DNA of 64,000 nucleotides from Nocardioides sp. Soil805 (GCF_001429625.1 NZ_LMSU01000001.1:873498-937497), one strand, 5' to 3'. Positions 8,693-17,657 are shown, numbered from the stretch's first letter. Notes: generated by a model from the sequence alone, not told the origin. Numbers and translations: made by a program.

Positions 8693-9133
8693 TCACCCGG
8701 CGGGCTCGATCGTCACCGCCGCGCGGCCGGTGGCCGAGACAGTGGGGCTGCTCGGGGTCCCCGGGACGGTGAGCGGGAGGTCCACCGGCGCGCTGAGGAC
8801 CACGGTCACCGCGCGGGCGGCGGGATCGACACGGGCGACGACGGCGATGTCCCCGTAGGTGTCGTAGGCCCCGACCCGGCGCAGGTAGTCGTGGACCGCG
8901 ACCCGCACGGCCCGCTCCTCCTGGAGGAGTCGCTCGGCGGGCAACCCCTCGGCGTACACCCCGGCGGAGCCGATGTCGGCGCCGTAGAGCGCGGCGCCGT
9001 CGGCGAGGGTGTCCAGCGACTGGCGCTGCATGAAGGCGGAAGAGGCGTTGACGACCACCGCGATGGCCAGGACCAGCACCCCGGCGAGGCCCACGATCAA
9101 CGGGATCGCCGAGCCCTGCTCGTCGCGCCTCAC
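8693..9133 (-). CDS. TadE/TadG-like pilus-assembly protein (Rv3660c-neighbourhood type)
   Basis: A 146-residue membrane protein with a charged N-terminus followed by one hydrophobic segment (about 10-32, IPLIVGLAGVLVLAIAVVV), as in type IVb pseudopilins. Just after it comes the QSLDTLADGAALYGAD stretch, which is the hallmark of the actinobacterial helicase/secretion-neighbourhood TadE-like proteins. The remainder is extracytoplasmic. It overlaps the preceding tadE-like gene by ATGA (9130-9133) and is the last gene of the tad operon. These proteins are minor pilins or scaffold parts of Flp/Tad pili. No prepilin peptidase gene is visible nearby. Confidence 0.82.
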   Translation of the reverse strand: MRRDEQGSAIPLIVGLAGVLVLAIAVVVNASSAFMQRQSLDTLADGAALYGADIGSAGVYAEGLPAERLLQEERAVRVAVHDYLRRVGAYDTYGDIAVVARVDPAARAVTVVLSAPVDLPLTVPGTPSSPTVSATGRAAVTIEPAG

Positions 9134-9576
9134 GGCTCCTCCCCCGCCTCGACGTACTGGCCGATCGGCACCGTGTGCTGCGCCTCAAGGGCGAAGCTGC
9201 GGCGCTCGGGGGCCAGGACCTCGGGCAGCAGCGGCATCTCGACGCGCGAGCGGATCACCACCGTGATGACGGCGGTGCCGGTGTGGCAGCTGGGCAGCCC
9301 GCCGCAGGTGACGCTGACGTCGGCGACCATCCCCTCGCTGCCCTGGTCGTCGAGCGTCCGGGTCGCCACCGCCCGGGCGCGGGCCTCCCCCGTCGCGTCG
9401 TCGGGCGCCAGCGCGTAGGCGCGCGCTGCGGCGCGGGCGGCCCCGTTGACGGCGAAGGCACCGCGCTGCACCTCGAAGACCGAGAGGACGATCCAGGTGA
9501 GCGGGATGAAGAGCACCAGCCCCACCCAGCAGAACTCGACCAGGGCGCTGCCCCGCTCGTCCCGCGCGCGTCTCAC
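9130..9576 (-). CDS. TadE-like minor pilin, second copy
   Basis: A 148-residue protein beginning MRRARDERGSALVEF: the G-S-A-L-V-E-F pattern with Glu at position +5 after the likely cleavage Gly is the class IVb prepilin signal. The hydrophobic helix covers about residues 10-35. Two Cys (about 91 and 96, in VTCGGLPSCHT) could form a disulfide outside the cell. The gene overlaps both neighbours by 4 bp, so the three TadE/TadG-like proteins are translated as a coupled set. Confidence 0.85.
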   Translation of the reverse strand: MRRARDERGSALVEFCWVGLVLFIPLTWIVLSVFEVQRGAFAVNGAARAAARAYALAPDDATGEARARAVATRTLDDQGSEGMVADVSVTCGGLPSCHTGTAVITVVIRSRVEMPLLPEVLAPERRSFALEAQHTVPIGQYVEAGEEP

Positions 9577-9965
9577 GATGCCTCCTCGCGCACGGCGTTG
9601 CCGCTCACCGAGAACTCGATCGCGATCCCGCCGAGGCCCAGGGTGGGGACGCGTGCGTCGATCGTGAGCTCGTACGCCGGCGCCCCGCCGATGGCGACCG
9701 GCTCGACGCGGATCGCCTGCGCGTACTCCGGGGAGAGGGCGCCGACGATCTGCTCGCGGGCCGTGTCGACGCCGTCCTGCGGCGTGGCGCCGGCCACCGC
9801 AGCCGACCGGGCCCCCTCGGCAGCCGCCGAGGACAGGGTGTTGCGCACGTGCAGCACGAGGGCGAGCTGGAGCAGCCCGATGAACAGCGGCAGCAGCACC
9901 ACGAGGAGCATGACGAAATCCACCACGGCCGAGCCGCGCTCCCCACGGTGCCGGACGGGACGCAC
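9573..9965 (-). CDS. TadE-like minor pilin, first copy
   Basis: A 130-residue protein with the N-terminus RGERGSAVVDFVMLLVVLLP. It has the prepilin-type G-S-A-V-V-D-F signal, with Asp in place of the usual Glu, followed by a hydrophobic helix to about residue 32 and the conserved RNTLSSAAAEGARSAAVAG segment. The rest is a short beta-rich domain outside the membrane. It sits between the small Flp-like pilin gene and a second tadE gene, inside the tad operon. Confidence 0.86.
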   Translation of the reverse strand: MRPVRHRGERGSAVVDFVMLLVVLLPLFIGLLQLALVLHVRNTLSSAAAEGARSAAVAGATPQDGVDTAREQIVGALSPEYAQAIRVEPVAIGGAPAYELTIDARVPTLGLGGIAIEFSVSGNAVREEAS

Positions 9966-9970
9966 GGGTC

Positions 9971-10165
9971 CTACTTGACCTGGCCGAACGCCGCGCTCAG
10001 CAGGTTCTTGAGCGGCTCCTCGGCGAAGGTGAAGATCGCGATGGCCAGGCCGATGGTCATCACGGTGACCATCACCCAGCCCGGCACGTCGCCGCGTTCG
10101 TCGCGCCGCGGGGCCGCGGCGAAGAGGTGCAGCCGGAGCAGCAGCTCGGTCAGTGGTGTGTGCAT
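9971..10165 (-). CDS. Small Flp-like pilin / DUF4244-type protein
   Basis: A 64-residue protein starting at ATG 10165, with GGGGG about 8 nt upstream. A basic N-terminal half (RLHLFAAAPRRDERGDVPGW) precedes one hydrophobic helix (about 29-48, GWVMVTVMTIGLAIAIF), and the tail is PLKNLLSAAFGQVK. Size, position between tadC and the tadE genes, and the cleavage-like context make it the likely major Flp-type pilin or a structural relative. The classic Glu at +5 of processed Flp pilins is not obvious, so cleavage by a TadV-type peptidase is unproven. Confidence 0.7.
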   Translation of the reverse strand: MHTPLTELLLRLHLFAAAPRRDERGDVPGWVMVTVMTIGLAIAIFTFAEEPLKNLLSAAFGQVK

Positions 10166-10212
10166 GAGTACCCCCGTGGGTGCATGGATGGATGGGTCGG
10201 TCGAGGCAGCGG

Positions 10213-11154
10213 TCAGGGCACGACGAGGCGCAGCCCGAGGGCGCCGGGGAAGAAGGCGAACAGGACGGTCACGGGCAGCACGAGGAAGACGACCGGCGCC
10301 ATCATGAAGACCTCCTTGCGCGCCGCGGTCTCGATGAGCGCCCGCCGGCCTGCCTCGCGCACGTCGCCCGCCTGGGCGTGCAGCACGTCGGCCAGCGGGG
10401 TCCCCCGCTCGATGGACACCGCGATGCCGGTGGCGAAGCGGGCCACCATCGGCACGCCGGTGGAGGCCGCCAGCTGCTCGAAGGCGGTCCCGACGGGGGT
10501 CCCGGTGCGGATCCGGGCCAGGACCCGGCCGAGCTCGGCGGACAGCTCGCCGCCACTGCGGCGTACGACGCGGTCGAGCGCGGCCACCGGGCTCTCCCCC
10601 GCGGCGACGGCCAGGGCCAGCATCTCGGCGAGGGCGGGGAACTCCAGGACCATCCGCCGCTCCCGCTCGGTGGCCCGGGCCGAGAGCCGGTTGTCGCGCA
10701 GCAGCACCCCGGCGGCGAAGCCGAACAGGCACAGCCCGAGGGCGGCCACCGGGTTGACCCCGCCGGTGACGGACCGGAGCAGCTGCCAGGCGGCGCAGAG
10801 CGCGAAACCGCCGAGCCCCCACATGACCTGCTCGACGCGGAACTCGTGGACGGACTTGTCGAGGCCCGCCCGCACCAGGCGGCGGCGTACGGACGCCTCA
10901 CCACCCAGCACCCGCTCGACGCCGTCGGCGGCCGAGCGCAGGAACGGCCCGAAGATCCCGGCGGCGGCCACCGTCGGTGACGAGGAGGCCACCTTGAGCG
11001 CCGGGGTGCGACCGACCTGCGGCAGGTCCCGGACGTACGGAGTGACGCGCAGCGCGAGCTGCGGGCGTCGGATGGCCAGGAGCCGGACGACCACCAGCAG
11101 CACCCCGCCGGCGGCCACCGCCCCGAGGACGGCTCCCCACATGGTCAGGGTCAC
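10213..11154 (-). CDS. tadC: Tad pilus inner-membrane platform protein TadC (GspF family)
   Basis: A 313-residue membrane protein with the GspF/T2SF layout. Two hydrophobic segments lie near the start (about 5-25) and middle (about 120-160). A cytoplasmic T2SF domain follows, with FPALAEMLALAVAAGESPVAALDRV and ARIRTGTPVGTAFEQLA. A last helix (about 285-305) is near the end. The GTG at 11154 overlaps the tadB stop as GTGA; ATG 11142 is the only other nearby choice. TadC pairs with TadB to form the platform that TadA drives. Confidence 0.88.
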   Translation of the reverse strand: MTLTMWGAVLGAVAAGGVLLVVVRLLAIRRPQLALRVTPYVRDLPQVGRTPALKVASSSPTVAAAGIFGPFLRSAADGVERVLGGEASVRRRLVRAGLDKSVHEFRVEQVMWGLGGFALCAAWQLLRSVTGGVNPVAALGLCLFGFAAGVLLRDNRLSARATERERRMVLEFPALAEMLALAVAAGESPVAALDRVVRRSGGELSAELGRVLARIRTGTPVGTAFEQLAASTGVPMVARFATGIAVSIERGTPLADVLHAQAGDVREAGRRALIETAARKEVFMMAPVVFLVLPVTVLFAFFPGALGLRLVVP

Positions 11155-12005
11155 GCCAGGATCCGCCTCTCGACGGGCAGCCGGCCGATGCGCACCATCA
11201 CGCGGTAGGCCACCACGCACAGGGCGGCACCCACGGCGAGGACAAGCACCCCGGCCGGCGACGAGAACGCCTGGACCGAACCGGTCTGGAAGGACATCAG
11301 CAGCAGCACGACCCACGGCGCGGAGACGGCCAGACGGGCGCCGTTGACCGTCCAGGCCTGGCGCGACTCGAGCTCGGAGCGGGTGCGGGCCTCGTCGCGC
11401 AGGTAGCCCGACAGGTTGCGCAGCAGCCGGCCGAGCTCGCCACCGCCGACCTCGCGGGCGATGCGCAGGCCCTCGACGACCCGGTCGCCGACCGGGTCGG
11501 CCAGCCGTGCCTTGAGGAGGTCGAGCGAGTCGTGGAAGCGCCCCGTCACCTGGTAGTCGAGGGCGAATGCCTCGAAGGCGTCCCGCAGGGCCTCGGGGCC
11601 GTTGGTGCCCAGCGCGCCGAGGGCGTCGGGCAGCGACATCCCGGCGCGCACGGCGCTGGCGAGGTTGTCGACGGCGTCGGGCCACACCTCGGCGAACTCG
11701 CGCTGCCGTCGGGCGGCACGCTGGCGCAGCACCAGGACCGGCGCCCACCCCGCCATCAGGGCGAAGACCACCGCGACCGGGACGGTGCGCGAGACCGCCT
11801 GGATGACCACGAACGCGACGGTGGCCAGCACGACGCAGAGCAGCGCGAGGCTGGTGACCGACACGTCCCCCAGCCCGGCGCGGGCGAGCAGCTGCTCGGC
11901 CCGGGTGCCGCCCGGTCGCGGGGGCCGCGGTGTGCGGGGGAGGTAGAAGGCCGACCAGACGAGCAGCAGCCCGACCCCGACGCCGAGCCCGACGAGCGCG
12001 CCCAT
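11151..12005 (-). CDS. tadB: Tad pilus inner-membrane platform protein TadB (GspF family)
   Basis: A 284-residue membrane protein. The start ATG at 12005 overlaps the last base of the tadA stop (TGATG). Hydrophobic segments lie at about 5-20, 55-95 and 230-275; the T2SF domain between them contains WPDAVDNLASAVRAGMSLPD and the paired LRIAREVGGGELGRLLRNL. This is the expected order tadA-tadB-tadC of actinobacterial Flp pilus operons. TadB with TadC transmits ATPase movement to pilin extrusion. Confidence 0.88.
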   Translation of the reverse strand: MGALVGLGVGVGLLLVWSAFYLPRTPRPPRPGGTRAEQLLARAGLGDVSVTSLALLCVVLATVAFVVIQAVSRTVPVAVVFALMAGWAPVLVLRQRAARRQREFAEVWPDAVDNLASAVRAGMSLPDALGALGTNGPEALRDAFEAFALDYQVTGRFHDSLDLLKARLADPVGDRVVEGLRIAREVGGGELGRLLRNLSGYLRDEARTRSELESRQAWTVNGARLAVSAPWVVLLLMSFQTGSVQAFSSPAGVLVLAVGAALCVVAYRVMVRIGRLPVERRILA

Positions 12006-13258
12006 CAGCGGCCGCCCGCCAGGATCTGGTGCACGTCGATCCCGATGCGGTGGAACCGCTCGAGCCGGGTCGGGGTGCCGGCCGCCCGGCGCAGCTCCCC
12101 GTCGCTGCGCTCGAAGAGCGGCTCGGTCTCGATGATGTCGTTCTCCACCCGCCCGGGGACGGAGACGATCTCGTTGACGCGGCGTACGCCGTGCTCGTCG
12201 ATGCCGAGGTGGACGACCAGGTCGACCGAGCTGGCCACGGTCGGGACCACGAATCGGCCCGAGATGTTCTCCCCGGCCAGCAGCGGCAGGGTGCACATCT
12301 TCACCAGGGCCTCGCGTGCGCTGTTGGCGTGCAGGGTGCACATCCCGGGCAGTCCGGCGTTGAGCGCGAGCAGCAGGTCGAGGCACTCCTCGGCGCGCAC
12401 CTCACCCACGATCACCCGGCTCGGCCGCATCCGCAGCGCCTCCTTCACCAGGTCGCGCAGCGCGATCTCACCGGTGCCCTCCAGCCCGGCCTGACGGGTC
12501 TGCATCGGCACCCAGTCGGGATGGTTGAAGCGCAGCTCGAAGACCTCCTCGGCCGAGATCACCCGGTCGCCGCCGGGGATCGCAGCGGCCAGGCAGTTGA
12601 GGAAGGTCGTCTTGCCCGCCTGGGTGCCGCCGGCGACCAGGATGTTGAGCCCCGCGCGGATCGAGGCGTCGAGGAAGGCCGCCGCCTGCGCCGACAGGCT
12701 GCCGAGCTCCACGAGGTCGGACATCCGGCTCGCGCGCACCACAAACTTGCGGATGTTGACCGCCGAGAACCCGCGGCTGATGCCTTCGAGCACGACATGC
12801 AGGCGGTGGCCCTCGGGCAGCATGGCGTCCACGAACGGCTGGCTGAGGTCGATGCGCCGACCGCTGGACTTGAGCATCCGCTCGACCAGCTCGTGGACCT
12901 GGGCCGCGCTGAGCATCAGGTTGGTGAGCTCGTGGCGACCGCGCCGGGCGATGAAGACCCGGCTCGGGTCGTTGATCCAGATCTCCTCGACCTCGGGGTC
13001 GTCGAGGAACGGCTGCAGCGGCCCGAAGCCCGACACCCGGGCGATCAGCTCGCCCACGACCTTGTCGGGATCGGCGACCGGGACCACGGCTCCGGTGAGG
13101 CTGCGCTCGTCGTGGCGGCGTACGACGTCCTGCGCGATGCGGCGCACGAGCCCGGCGTCGCGCTGGGGGTCGACGCCGTCCGCACGCACCTGCTCGCGCA
13201 CCTGCCCGTCGAGCAGCTCGACGAGCTCGCCGTGCGAGTCCTGCCGCGTCACAGTCAT
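12005..13258 (-). CDS. tadA: Tad/CpaF-family pilus assembly ATPase
   Basis: A 417-residue secretion ATPase of the CpaF/VirB11 class that powers pilin export from the cytoplasm. The N-terminal domain contains VSGFGPLQPFLDDPEVEEIW. The Walker A motif GGTQAGKTT is at 210-218. The Asp-box region is VISAEEVFEL, and the His-box region is CTLHANSAREALVKM. The REVRAEE-like segment (VGEVRAEECLDLLLA) is present. It is the first gene of the tad operon, and a TAGGTT hexamer about 50 bp upstream (near 13299) could be its -10. The companion TadZ-like ATPase is encoded 29 kb away. Confidence 0.93.
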   Translation of the reverse strand: MTVTRQDSHGELVELLDGQVREQVRADGVDPQRDAGLVRRIAQDVVRRHDERSLTGAVVPVADPDKVVGELIARVSGFGPLQPFLDDPEVEEIWINDPSRVFIARRGRHELTNLMLSAAQVHELVERMLKSSGRRIDLSQPFVDAMLPEGHRLHVVLEGISRGFSAVNIRKFVVRASRMSDLVELGSLSAQAAAFLDASIRAGLNILVAGGTQAGKTTFLNCLAAAIPGGDRVISAEEVFELRFNHPDWVPMQTRQAGLEGTGEIALRDLVKEALRMRPSRVIVGEVRAEECLDLLLALNAGLPGMCTLHANSAREALVKMCTLPLLAGENISGRFVVPTVASSVDLVVHLGIDEHGVRRVNEIVSVPGRVENDIIETEPLFERSDGELRRAAGTPTRLERFHRIGIDVHQILAGGR

Positions 13259-13430
13259 CCGAGTCCCCCGTCCCGAGTGGGTTTCTGCGCGCCAACCTAC
13301 CCACGCGCGGAGGTCTCACACACCGGCGAAGGCAAAGCCTGTGGACAACCCACACCGAGCAGACGAGACCCGCCCGGGGCGGAGCACGACGAACGCGGCC
13401 GTCAGCGACGGCAGCGCGACGGTGGACCCG

Positions 13431-15152
13431 TCAGGGCAACGTCCGGCCGACCACGGTGGTGCGGGCCGCGCCGGGGTACGGCGGGGGCGCGTCGATGGTG
13501 ATGCAGCCACCGGCACGGCCCTTGGTGGCCAGACCGGACAGGTCGCCGGCTCCCCAGTCGTCCCAGCCGAGCAGCGAGGGGTACATGACCTGGTCGGTGT
13601 CGGAGGAGTGGCCCAAGCCGACGGCGTGGCCGAGCTCGTGGCGGGTGACGTCGACGAGGGCCTCGTGGCTGGGGCTCCACTCGGTGTCGACGATGAGGAT
13701 CCCGGAGGTCCCCTCGATGACCGGCCCGACGGCGTCGGAGCCGCGCTCGCCCTGGGAGAAGCCGCCGCGGCCGACGACCGCACCTGACAGGTCGGCGGTG
13801 GTCATGTGATCGGGGGCGAAGGCGATCGCCAGCTCGGCGTCGGCCTCGACGGCAGGCACGCCGGCCTCCGGCAGCGGGAAGCCGTCGGTGTCGCCCAGGT
13901 AGACGAAACGCAGGCCGGTGGCGAGGGCGATGTCGGCCAGCGCCTCGTCCACGGCCTCGCGTGCTCCGGCCGGCGCGAGGTCGAAATTGGTGCGGTAGGT
14001 GATCGTGTCGCACGGGTCCCAGCGCCACCGGCCGGTGCTCGAGATCTCCGTCCACGCCGCAGGGGGGCCGAGGGGGGTCCAGGCGGGGACGGACGAGGTT
14101 GCGACGACGCCGGAGGACGCGTTCGGGGCGGACGCCGTGGCCGGGGCGCGGACGCGGGCCGGCGCCTCGAAGATCCAGTCGCCCACGATGAGGGAGCTGA
14201 AGGTGCCCGTGGTGCTCGTGGTCGTGCGAGCGACCTCGTGCCAGCCGTCGGCGTAGAGCTGCTCGACGACCACGTCGCGTCCGGCGACGTCGGTGCCGGT
14301 GACCGTCCCGGTGATCTGCACGCTCTGGCCGGTGCCGGCGACGATCCGGGTGCCGGTCCAAGCGCTGTCCAGCCCGTCACCCGCCGAGGTCTCGGTCGGC
14401 GTCTCGGTCGGCGTCTGGGTAGGCGTGACGGTCGGCTCGCTGGTCGGCGTCGCGGTGGGAGTGACCGTGGGCTCGCCGGTCGGCGTGATCGTCGGCTCGC
14501 TGGTCGGCGTCCCGGTGGAAGTGACCGTGGGCTCGCCGGTCGGCGTGATCGTCGGCTCGCTGGTCGGCGTCCCGGTGGGAGTGACCGTGGGCGCCGTCGT
14601 AGGAGCCTCGGTCGGCACAGCGGTCGGCACCTCGGTGGGGGTGATGACGGTCGTGCTCGGCGCCGGCGGCGGCGGCGGCTGCTCGGGGAGCGGAGCCACG
14701 ACGTCGACGCTGAAGGACTTCTTCACCGCCTTCAGCCGTCGGTACTTCGGCGCGACGACCGTGAACCTCTGGAGCTCGTCGACCGGTCCGGCGGTCGCGG
14801 TCAGCCTGAAGGCGCCCTTGTTGGAGGTGCGTGTGGACGCGACCTTGCGGGTGCGGCGGTCGATGAGCTTCACGGGCCGCCGGACGCCGGTACGGACCCG
14901 ACCGGTGACCTTGAACCGGTCGCCGGGCTCGACCTTCCGCGGGGCGCTCACGCTCAGCTTCGCGGCGCGCACACTGACGGCCCGGGCGGTGATGCCGGTG
15001 TCGCCCGCATGGCTGGGGATCGCGGTCAGCGTCGCGGCGACGACCGCGGCGGCCACCAGCGCGAGCAGACGCCGGTGCCTCGTCGTGCTCGGTCCGCGAC
15101 TCGTGCCGCGTCGACGTTCGGTCGTCAGCGCGACGGGGGCGAGCAGCTTCAC
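13431..15152 (-). CDS. Secreted metzincin (matrixin-like) zinc protease with Thr/Pro linker
   Basis: A 573-residue secreted protein from GTG 15152 (AAGGA upstream). After a basic leader and a hydrophobic segment (about 33-47, ending SHAG) comes an Ig-like module (KLSVSAPRKVEPGDRFKVTG). Next is a Thr/Pro-rich linker of repeated TPTSEPTITPTGEPTVT units, then a second Ig-like module. The C-terminal catalytic domain has the zinc motif HELGHAVGLGH and the Met-turn VMYP, which define metzincins. Residues before it (YRTNFDLAPAG, LRFVYLGDTDG) fit the matrixin/reprolysin style with a helper strand. No prodomain Cys switch was recognised. It lies downstream of tadA on the same strand. Confidence 0.85.
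   Translation of the reverse strand: MKLLAPVALTTERRRGTSRGPSTTRHRRLLALVAAAVVAATLTAIPSHAGDTGITARAVSVRAAKLSVSAPRKVEPGDRFKVTGRVRTGVRRPVKLIDRRTRKVASTRTSNKGAFRLTATAGPVDELQRFTVVAPKYRRLKAVKKSFSVDVVAPLPEQPPPPPAPSTTVITPTEVPTAVPTEAPTTAPTVTPTGTPTSEPTITPTGEPTVTSTGTPTSEPTITPTGEPTVTPTATPTSEPTVTPTQTPTETPTETSAGDGLDSAWTGTRIVAGTGQSVQITGTVTGTDVAGRDVVVEQLYADGWHEVARTTTSTTGTFSSLIVGDWIFEAPARVRAPATASAPNASSGVVATSSVPAWTPLGPPAAWTEISSTGRWRWDPCDTITYRTNFDLAPAGAREAVDEALADIALATGLRFVYLGDTDGFPLPEAGVPAVEADAELAIAFAPDHMTTADLSGAVVGRGGFSQGERGSDAVGPVIEGTSGILIVDTEWSPSHEALVDVTRHELGHAVGLGHSSDTDQVMYPSLLGWDDWGAGDLSGLATKGRAGGCITIDAPPPYPGAARTTVVGRTLP
14406..14600. repeat. 60-bp coding tandem repeat (Thr/Pro linker of the metzincin)
   Basis: About three copies of a 60-bp unit are present, with GTGGGCTCGCCGGTC and GTCGGCTCGCTGGTC as alternating halves. 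Each unit encodes 20 residues of the TPTSEPTI/TPTGEPTV linker. Copy number may vary between strains by slippage. The repeat keeps the reading frame. Confidence 0.8.
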
Positions 15153-15285
15153 TGAGCAGTCCTTGCGACGAGTGGTGGGCCGGGATCGGTCGGCGCCCCG
15201 CATCCTTTCCCGACCCGACGGACGCCGCAGGAGAACTCGGACATTCGACGCGCCGCGACGGGGTGCACGCGTTGCCCGCGCCCCC

Positions 15286-15672
15286 TCACGCCGGCGGCGT
15301 CACCCACTGGACGAGCTGCCAGACCAGGCCGTTGGGGTCGGCGAACTGGCAGTACCGCTCGCCCCACGGCTCGGTCTCGGGCGGCGTGACGACCCGGGCG
15401 CCGCTCGCGGCGATCCGCGCGAACTCGGCGTCGAGGTCGTCGACGACGAAGGCCAGCAGCGTCCCCTGGCCCGCGTTCCCGGCGATCTCGGCCGGCTTGA
15501 ACGTCGACAGCCCCGTGCGCAGGAAGACCACGTTGACCCCGGCGCTCGGGTGCTCCAGCGAGACGAAGCCGTCGGCGGCCATCGCCTCGGTGAAGCCGAG
15601 CCACGCGGCGAAGGCGGCCGACGCCTCGACGTCGGCGACGTTGAGGGAGATGGCGGTGGAGGTGATGTGCAT
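15286..15672 (-). CDS. VOC (glyoxalase/bleomycin resistance/dioxygenase) family protein
   Basis: A 128-residue single-domain VOC protein. It starts MHITSTAISLNVADVEASAA and ends with FADPNGLVWQLVQWV, the two signature ends of the fold. His at residue 2 is unlikely to be a metal ligand; an EPWGER segment and the ADPNG loop are typical of the YaeR/PhnB-like small members. The ribosome site AGGAG precedes ATG 15672. It is divergent from a TetR-family regulator and shares a 76-bp promoter region with it, so it is the probable regulatory target. The substrate is unknown. Confidence 0.85.
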   Translation of the reverse strand: MHITSTAISLNVADVEASAAFAAWLGFTEAMAADGFVSLEHPSAGVNVVFLRTGLSTFKPAEIAGNAGQGTLLAFVVDDLDAEFARIAASGARVVTPPETEPWGERYCQFADPNGLVWQLVQWVTPPA

Positions 15673-15748
15673 GGTGAACTCCTGTCGTTATCGAGTACGC
15701 CGTACAACGTACACTGTTATAGGTTTGTTCCCGACCATGGAGGCGACC
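15673..15748. promoter_or_regulatory. Divergent promoter/operator between VOC and TetR genes
   Basis: This 76-bp region is locally AT-richer than its surroundings. It contains three spaced GTAC palindromes in GAGTACGCCGTACAACGTAC, followed by ACTGTTATAGG. TATA-like hexamers occur on both strands. The layout fits a TetR-type operator that overlaps both promoters. Confidence 0.5.
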
Positions 15749-16480
15749 ATGCCGCTCCCCCTGATCGACCTCCTCTGGCGTGACCACCCGGACGCACCGA
15801 CCGGTGGCCGACGCGGCCCCCGGGCCCGGGTCACGACCGGGTCGGTGCTGGACGCGGCCCTCCGCCTGGCCGACGCCGACGGGCTGGCCGGCGTCACCGT
15901 CCGGCACCTCGCCGCCGACCTCGGCGTCTCGACGATGTCGGTCTACACGCACGTCAACAGCCGCGACGACCTGCTGGTCCTCATGGTCGACGCGGCGCAC
16001 CTGCGCATGGAGCGGATCCCCCACGGACGGGCCGGCTGGCGGTCCCGCGTACGCCGCGTGGCGGAGGCCAACCTCGCGCTGATCCAACAGCACCCGTGGC
16101 TGCTCGACGTCGTCGACGACCGCAGCGCCCTCGGTCCCGGCACCATCGCCAAGTACGACCACGAGCTGGAGGCGCTGGAGGCCCTCGGGCTCGAGGACAC
16201 CGACCGCGACGCCGCCCTGACCTTCGTCCTGGACTTCGTGCGGGCGAGCGCCCGGGCGCTGCGACCCCAGCCGCGGGCGGGCGAGATGGCCGAGCACTGG
16301 CCCGAGTGGGGACCGCGGCTCGCCACCTACCTCGGCGACGACCACCCCCTGGCCCGGCGCGTGGGCGCCGCGGCCGGCGAGGCCCTGGGCGGCCCCGGCA
16401 GCCCGTCACACGCGTGGGACTTCGGCCTCACCCGCGTCCTGGACGGCCTGGACGCGCTGTCCTCCGGCGGGCGGCCGTAG
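15749..16480 (+). CDS. TetR family transcriptional regulator
   Basis: A 243-residue regulator. ATG 15749 is preferred over ATG 15737 because GGAGG lies 5 nt before it. The N-terminal helix-turn-helix covers about residues 32-75 (LDAALRLADADGLAGVTVRH, then LGVSTMSVYTHVNSRDDLL). The C-terminal ligand domain resembles the TetR_C (tetracycline-repressor class) type. It is divergent from the VOC gene and probably represses it and itself until an unknown ligand binds. Confidence 0.9.
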   Translation: MPLPLIDLLWRDHPDAPTGGRRGPRARVTTGSVLDAALRLADADGLAGVTVRHLAADLGVSTMSVYTHVNSRDDLLVLMVDAAHLRMERIPHGRAGWRSRVRRVAEANLALIQQHPWLLDVVDDRSALGPGTIAKYDHELEALEALGLEDTDRDAALTFVLDFVRASARALRPQPRAGEMAEHWPEWGPRLATYLGDDHPLARRVGAAAGEALGGPGSPSHAWDFGLTRVLDGLDALSSGGRP

Positions 16481-16484
16481 GTCG

Positions 16485-16499
16485 GTCCCCGATCGGGAC
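16485..16499. terminator. Short hairpin downstream of the TetR gene
   Basis: GTCCC and GGGAC flank a 5-nt loop, five bases after the TetR stop codon. There is no T-tract, so if it terminates transcription it does so imperfectly; it lies 70 bp before the SDR start. Confidence 0.3.
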
Positions 16500-16568
16500 G
16501 TTCGGCACTGTGCCCTCCCCACCGCCGCTGCGAGGCTGGACGCGCGACGATGAGAGGTGGGTCGCGCG

Positions 16569-17657
16569 ATGAGCGCACTGCTGATGACCGGGTTCCCCGG
16601 CTTCCTGGGCTCCGCCCTGCTGGGGCGGCTCCTGGCCCGACGCCCGGACGCGCACGCGGTCTGCCTCGTGCAGGCCCGCCACCTGCCGGCGGCCCGCCAG
16701 CGGCTGGCCGCGATCGAGGCCGCCGAGCCGCACGTAGTGGGCCGGGTCCGGCTGGTCGTCGGCGACATCACCGCCCCCGGGCTGGGTCTCACCGCTGCGG
16801 ACACACGCCTGCTCGACGACATCACCGAGGTGTGGCACCTGGCGGCCGTCTACGACCTCGCGGTGGCCGAGGAGGTGGCGCGCCGGGTCAACGTCGGCGG
16901 CACCGAGCGGATGCTCGAGCTGTGCCGCGACCTCCCGGCGCTCGAGCGGCTCCACCACGTCAGCACCTGCTACGTCAGCGGGCGCTACGACGGCGAGTTC
17001 CGCGAGGACGACCTCGAGCTCGGCCAGGAGTTCCGCAACCACTACGAGGCCACCAAGCACGACGCCGAGCGGCTGGTGCGCGCCGCGATGGACGACGGCC
17101 TGCCCGCCACCGTCTACCGGCCCGGCATCGTGGTGGGCGACTCGCGCACCGGCGAGACCCAGAAGTACGACGGCCCCTACTTCCTGGCCACCTTCCTGCG
17201 CCGCCAGCTGCCGCTCGCCGTCGTACCGGCGGTGGGCGACCCGGACCGGGTGCGCTTCTGCCTGGCGCCCCGCGACTTCGTGGTCGACGCCATGGACCGG
17301 CTGTCGGTGCTCGACGCGTCGCTGGGCCGGACCTACGCGCTCACCGACCCGGACCCGCCGACCGTGCGCGAGCTCGTCGACGCGGTCGCCGGCCGTCTCG
17401 GCAGGCGGGTCGTCTGGGTGCCGCTGCCGCTGTCGCTGACCCGGGCGGCGGTCTCCCTGCCCCTGGTCGAGCGGCTGATGGGCCTGCCGGTCGAGGCGCT
17501 CGACTACTTCGCCTCCCCCACCACCTACGACACGACGTGGGCGACGACCGACCTCGCGGCCACCGGCGTGGCCTGCCCGCGCTTCGCGGACTACTCCGCC
17601 CGGCTCCTCGACTTCATGGTCGAGCACCCCGAGCTCGACTCCGCGGCGATGGCCTGA
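16569..17657 (+). CDS. Extended SDR of the thioester-reductase / fatty-acyl-reductase type
   Basis: A 362-residue Rossmann enzyme starting at ATG 16569 (AGAGGTGGG upstream). The nucleotide-binding motif TGFPGFLG is at residues 7-14, and the catalytic YxxxK is in HYEATKHDAERL. A Ser/Thr-rich VSTCYVSG strand precedes it. The style is that of NAD_binding_4 domains of carboxylic acid reductases and FAR proteins rather than sugar epimerases. The next gene is an acyl-ACP-reductase-like protein (25 bp gap), followed by a WS/DGAT. It may therefore reduce a fatty aldehyde or acyl thioester. That role is inferred from context. Confidence 0.75.
   Translation: MSALLMTGFPGFLGSALLGRLLARRPDAHAVCLVQARHLPAARQRLAAIEAAEPHVVGRVRLVVGDITAPGLGLTAADTRLLDDITEVWHLAAVYDLAVAEEVARRVNVGGTERMLELCRDLPALERLHHVSTCYVSGRYDGEFREDDLELGQEFRNHYEATKHDAERLVRAAMDDGLPATVYRPGIVVGDSRTGETQKYDGPYFLATFLRRQLPLAVVPAVGDPDRVRFCLAPRDFVVDAMDRLSVLDASLGRTYALTDPDPPTVRELVDAVAGRLGRRVVWVPLPLSLTRAAVSLPLVERLMGLPVEALDYFASPTTYDTTWATTDLAATGVACPRFADYSARLLDFMVEHPELDSAAMA

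Noticed and set aside
14406..14600. Non-coding minisatellite
   Set aside because: The 60-bp repeat keeps frame and encodes the Thr/Pro linker of the metzincin.
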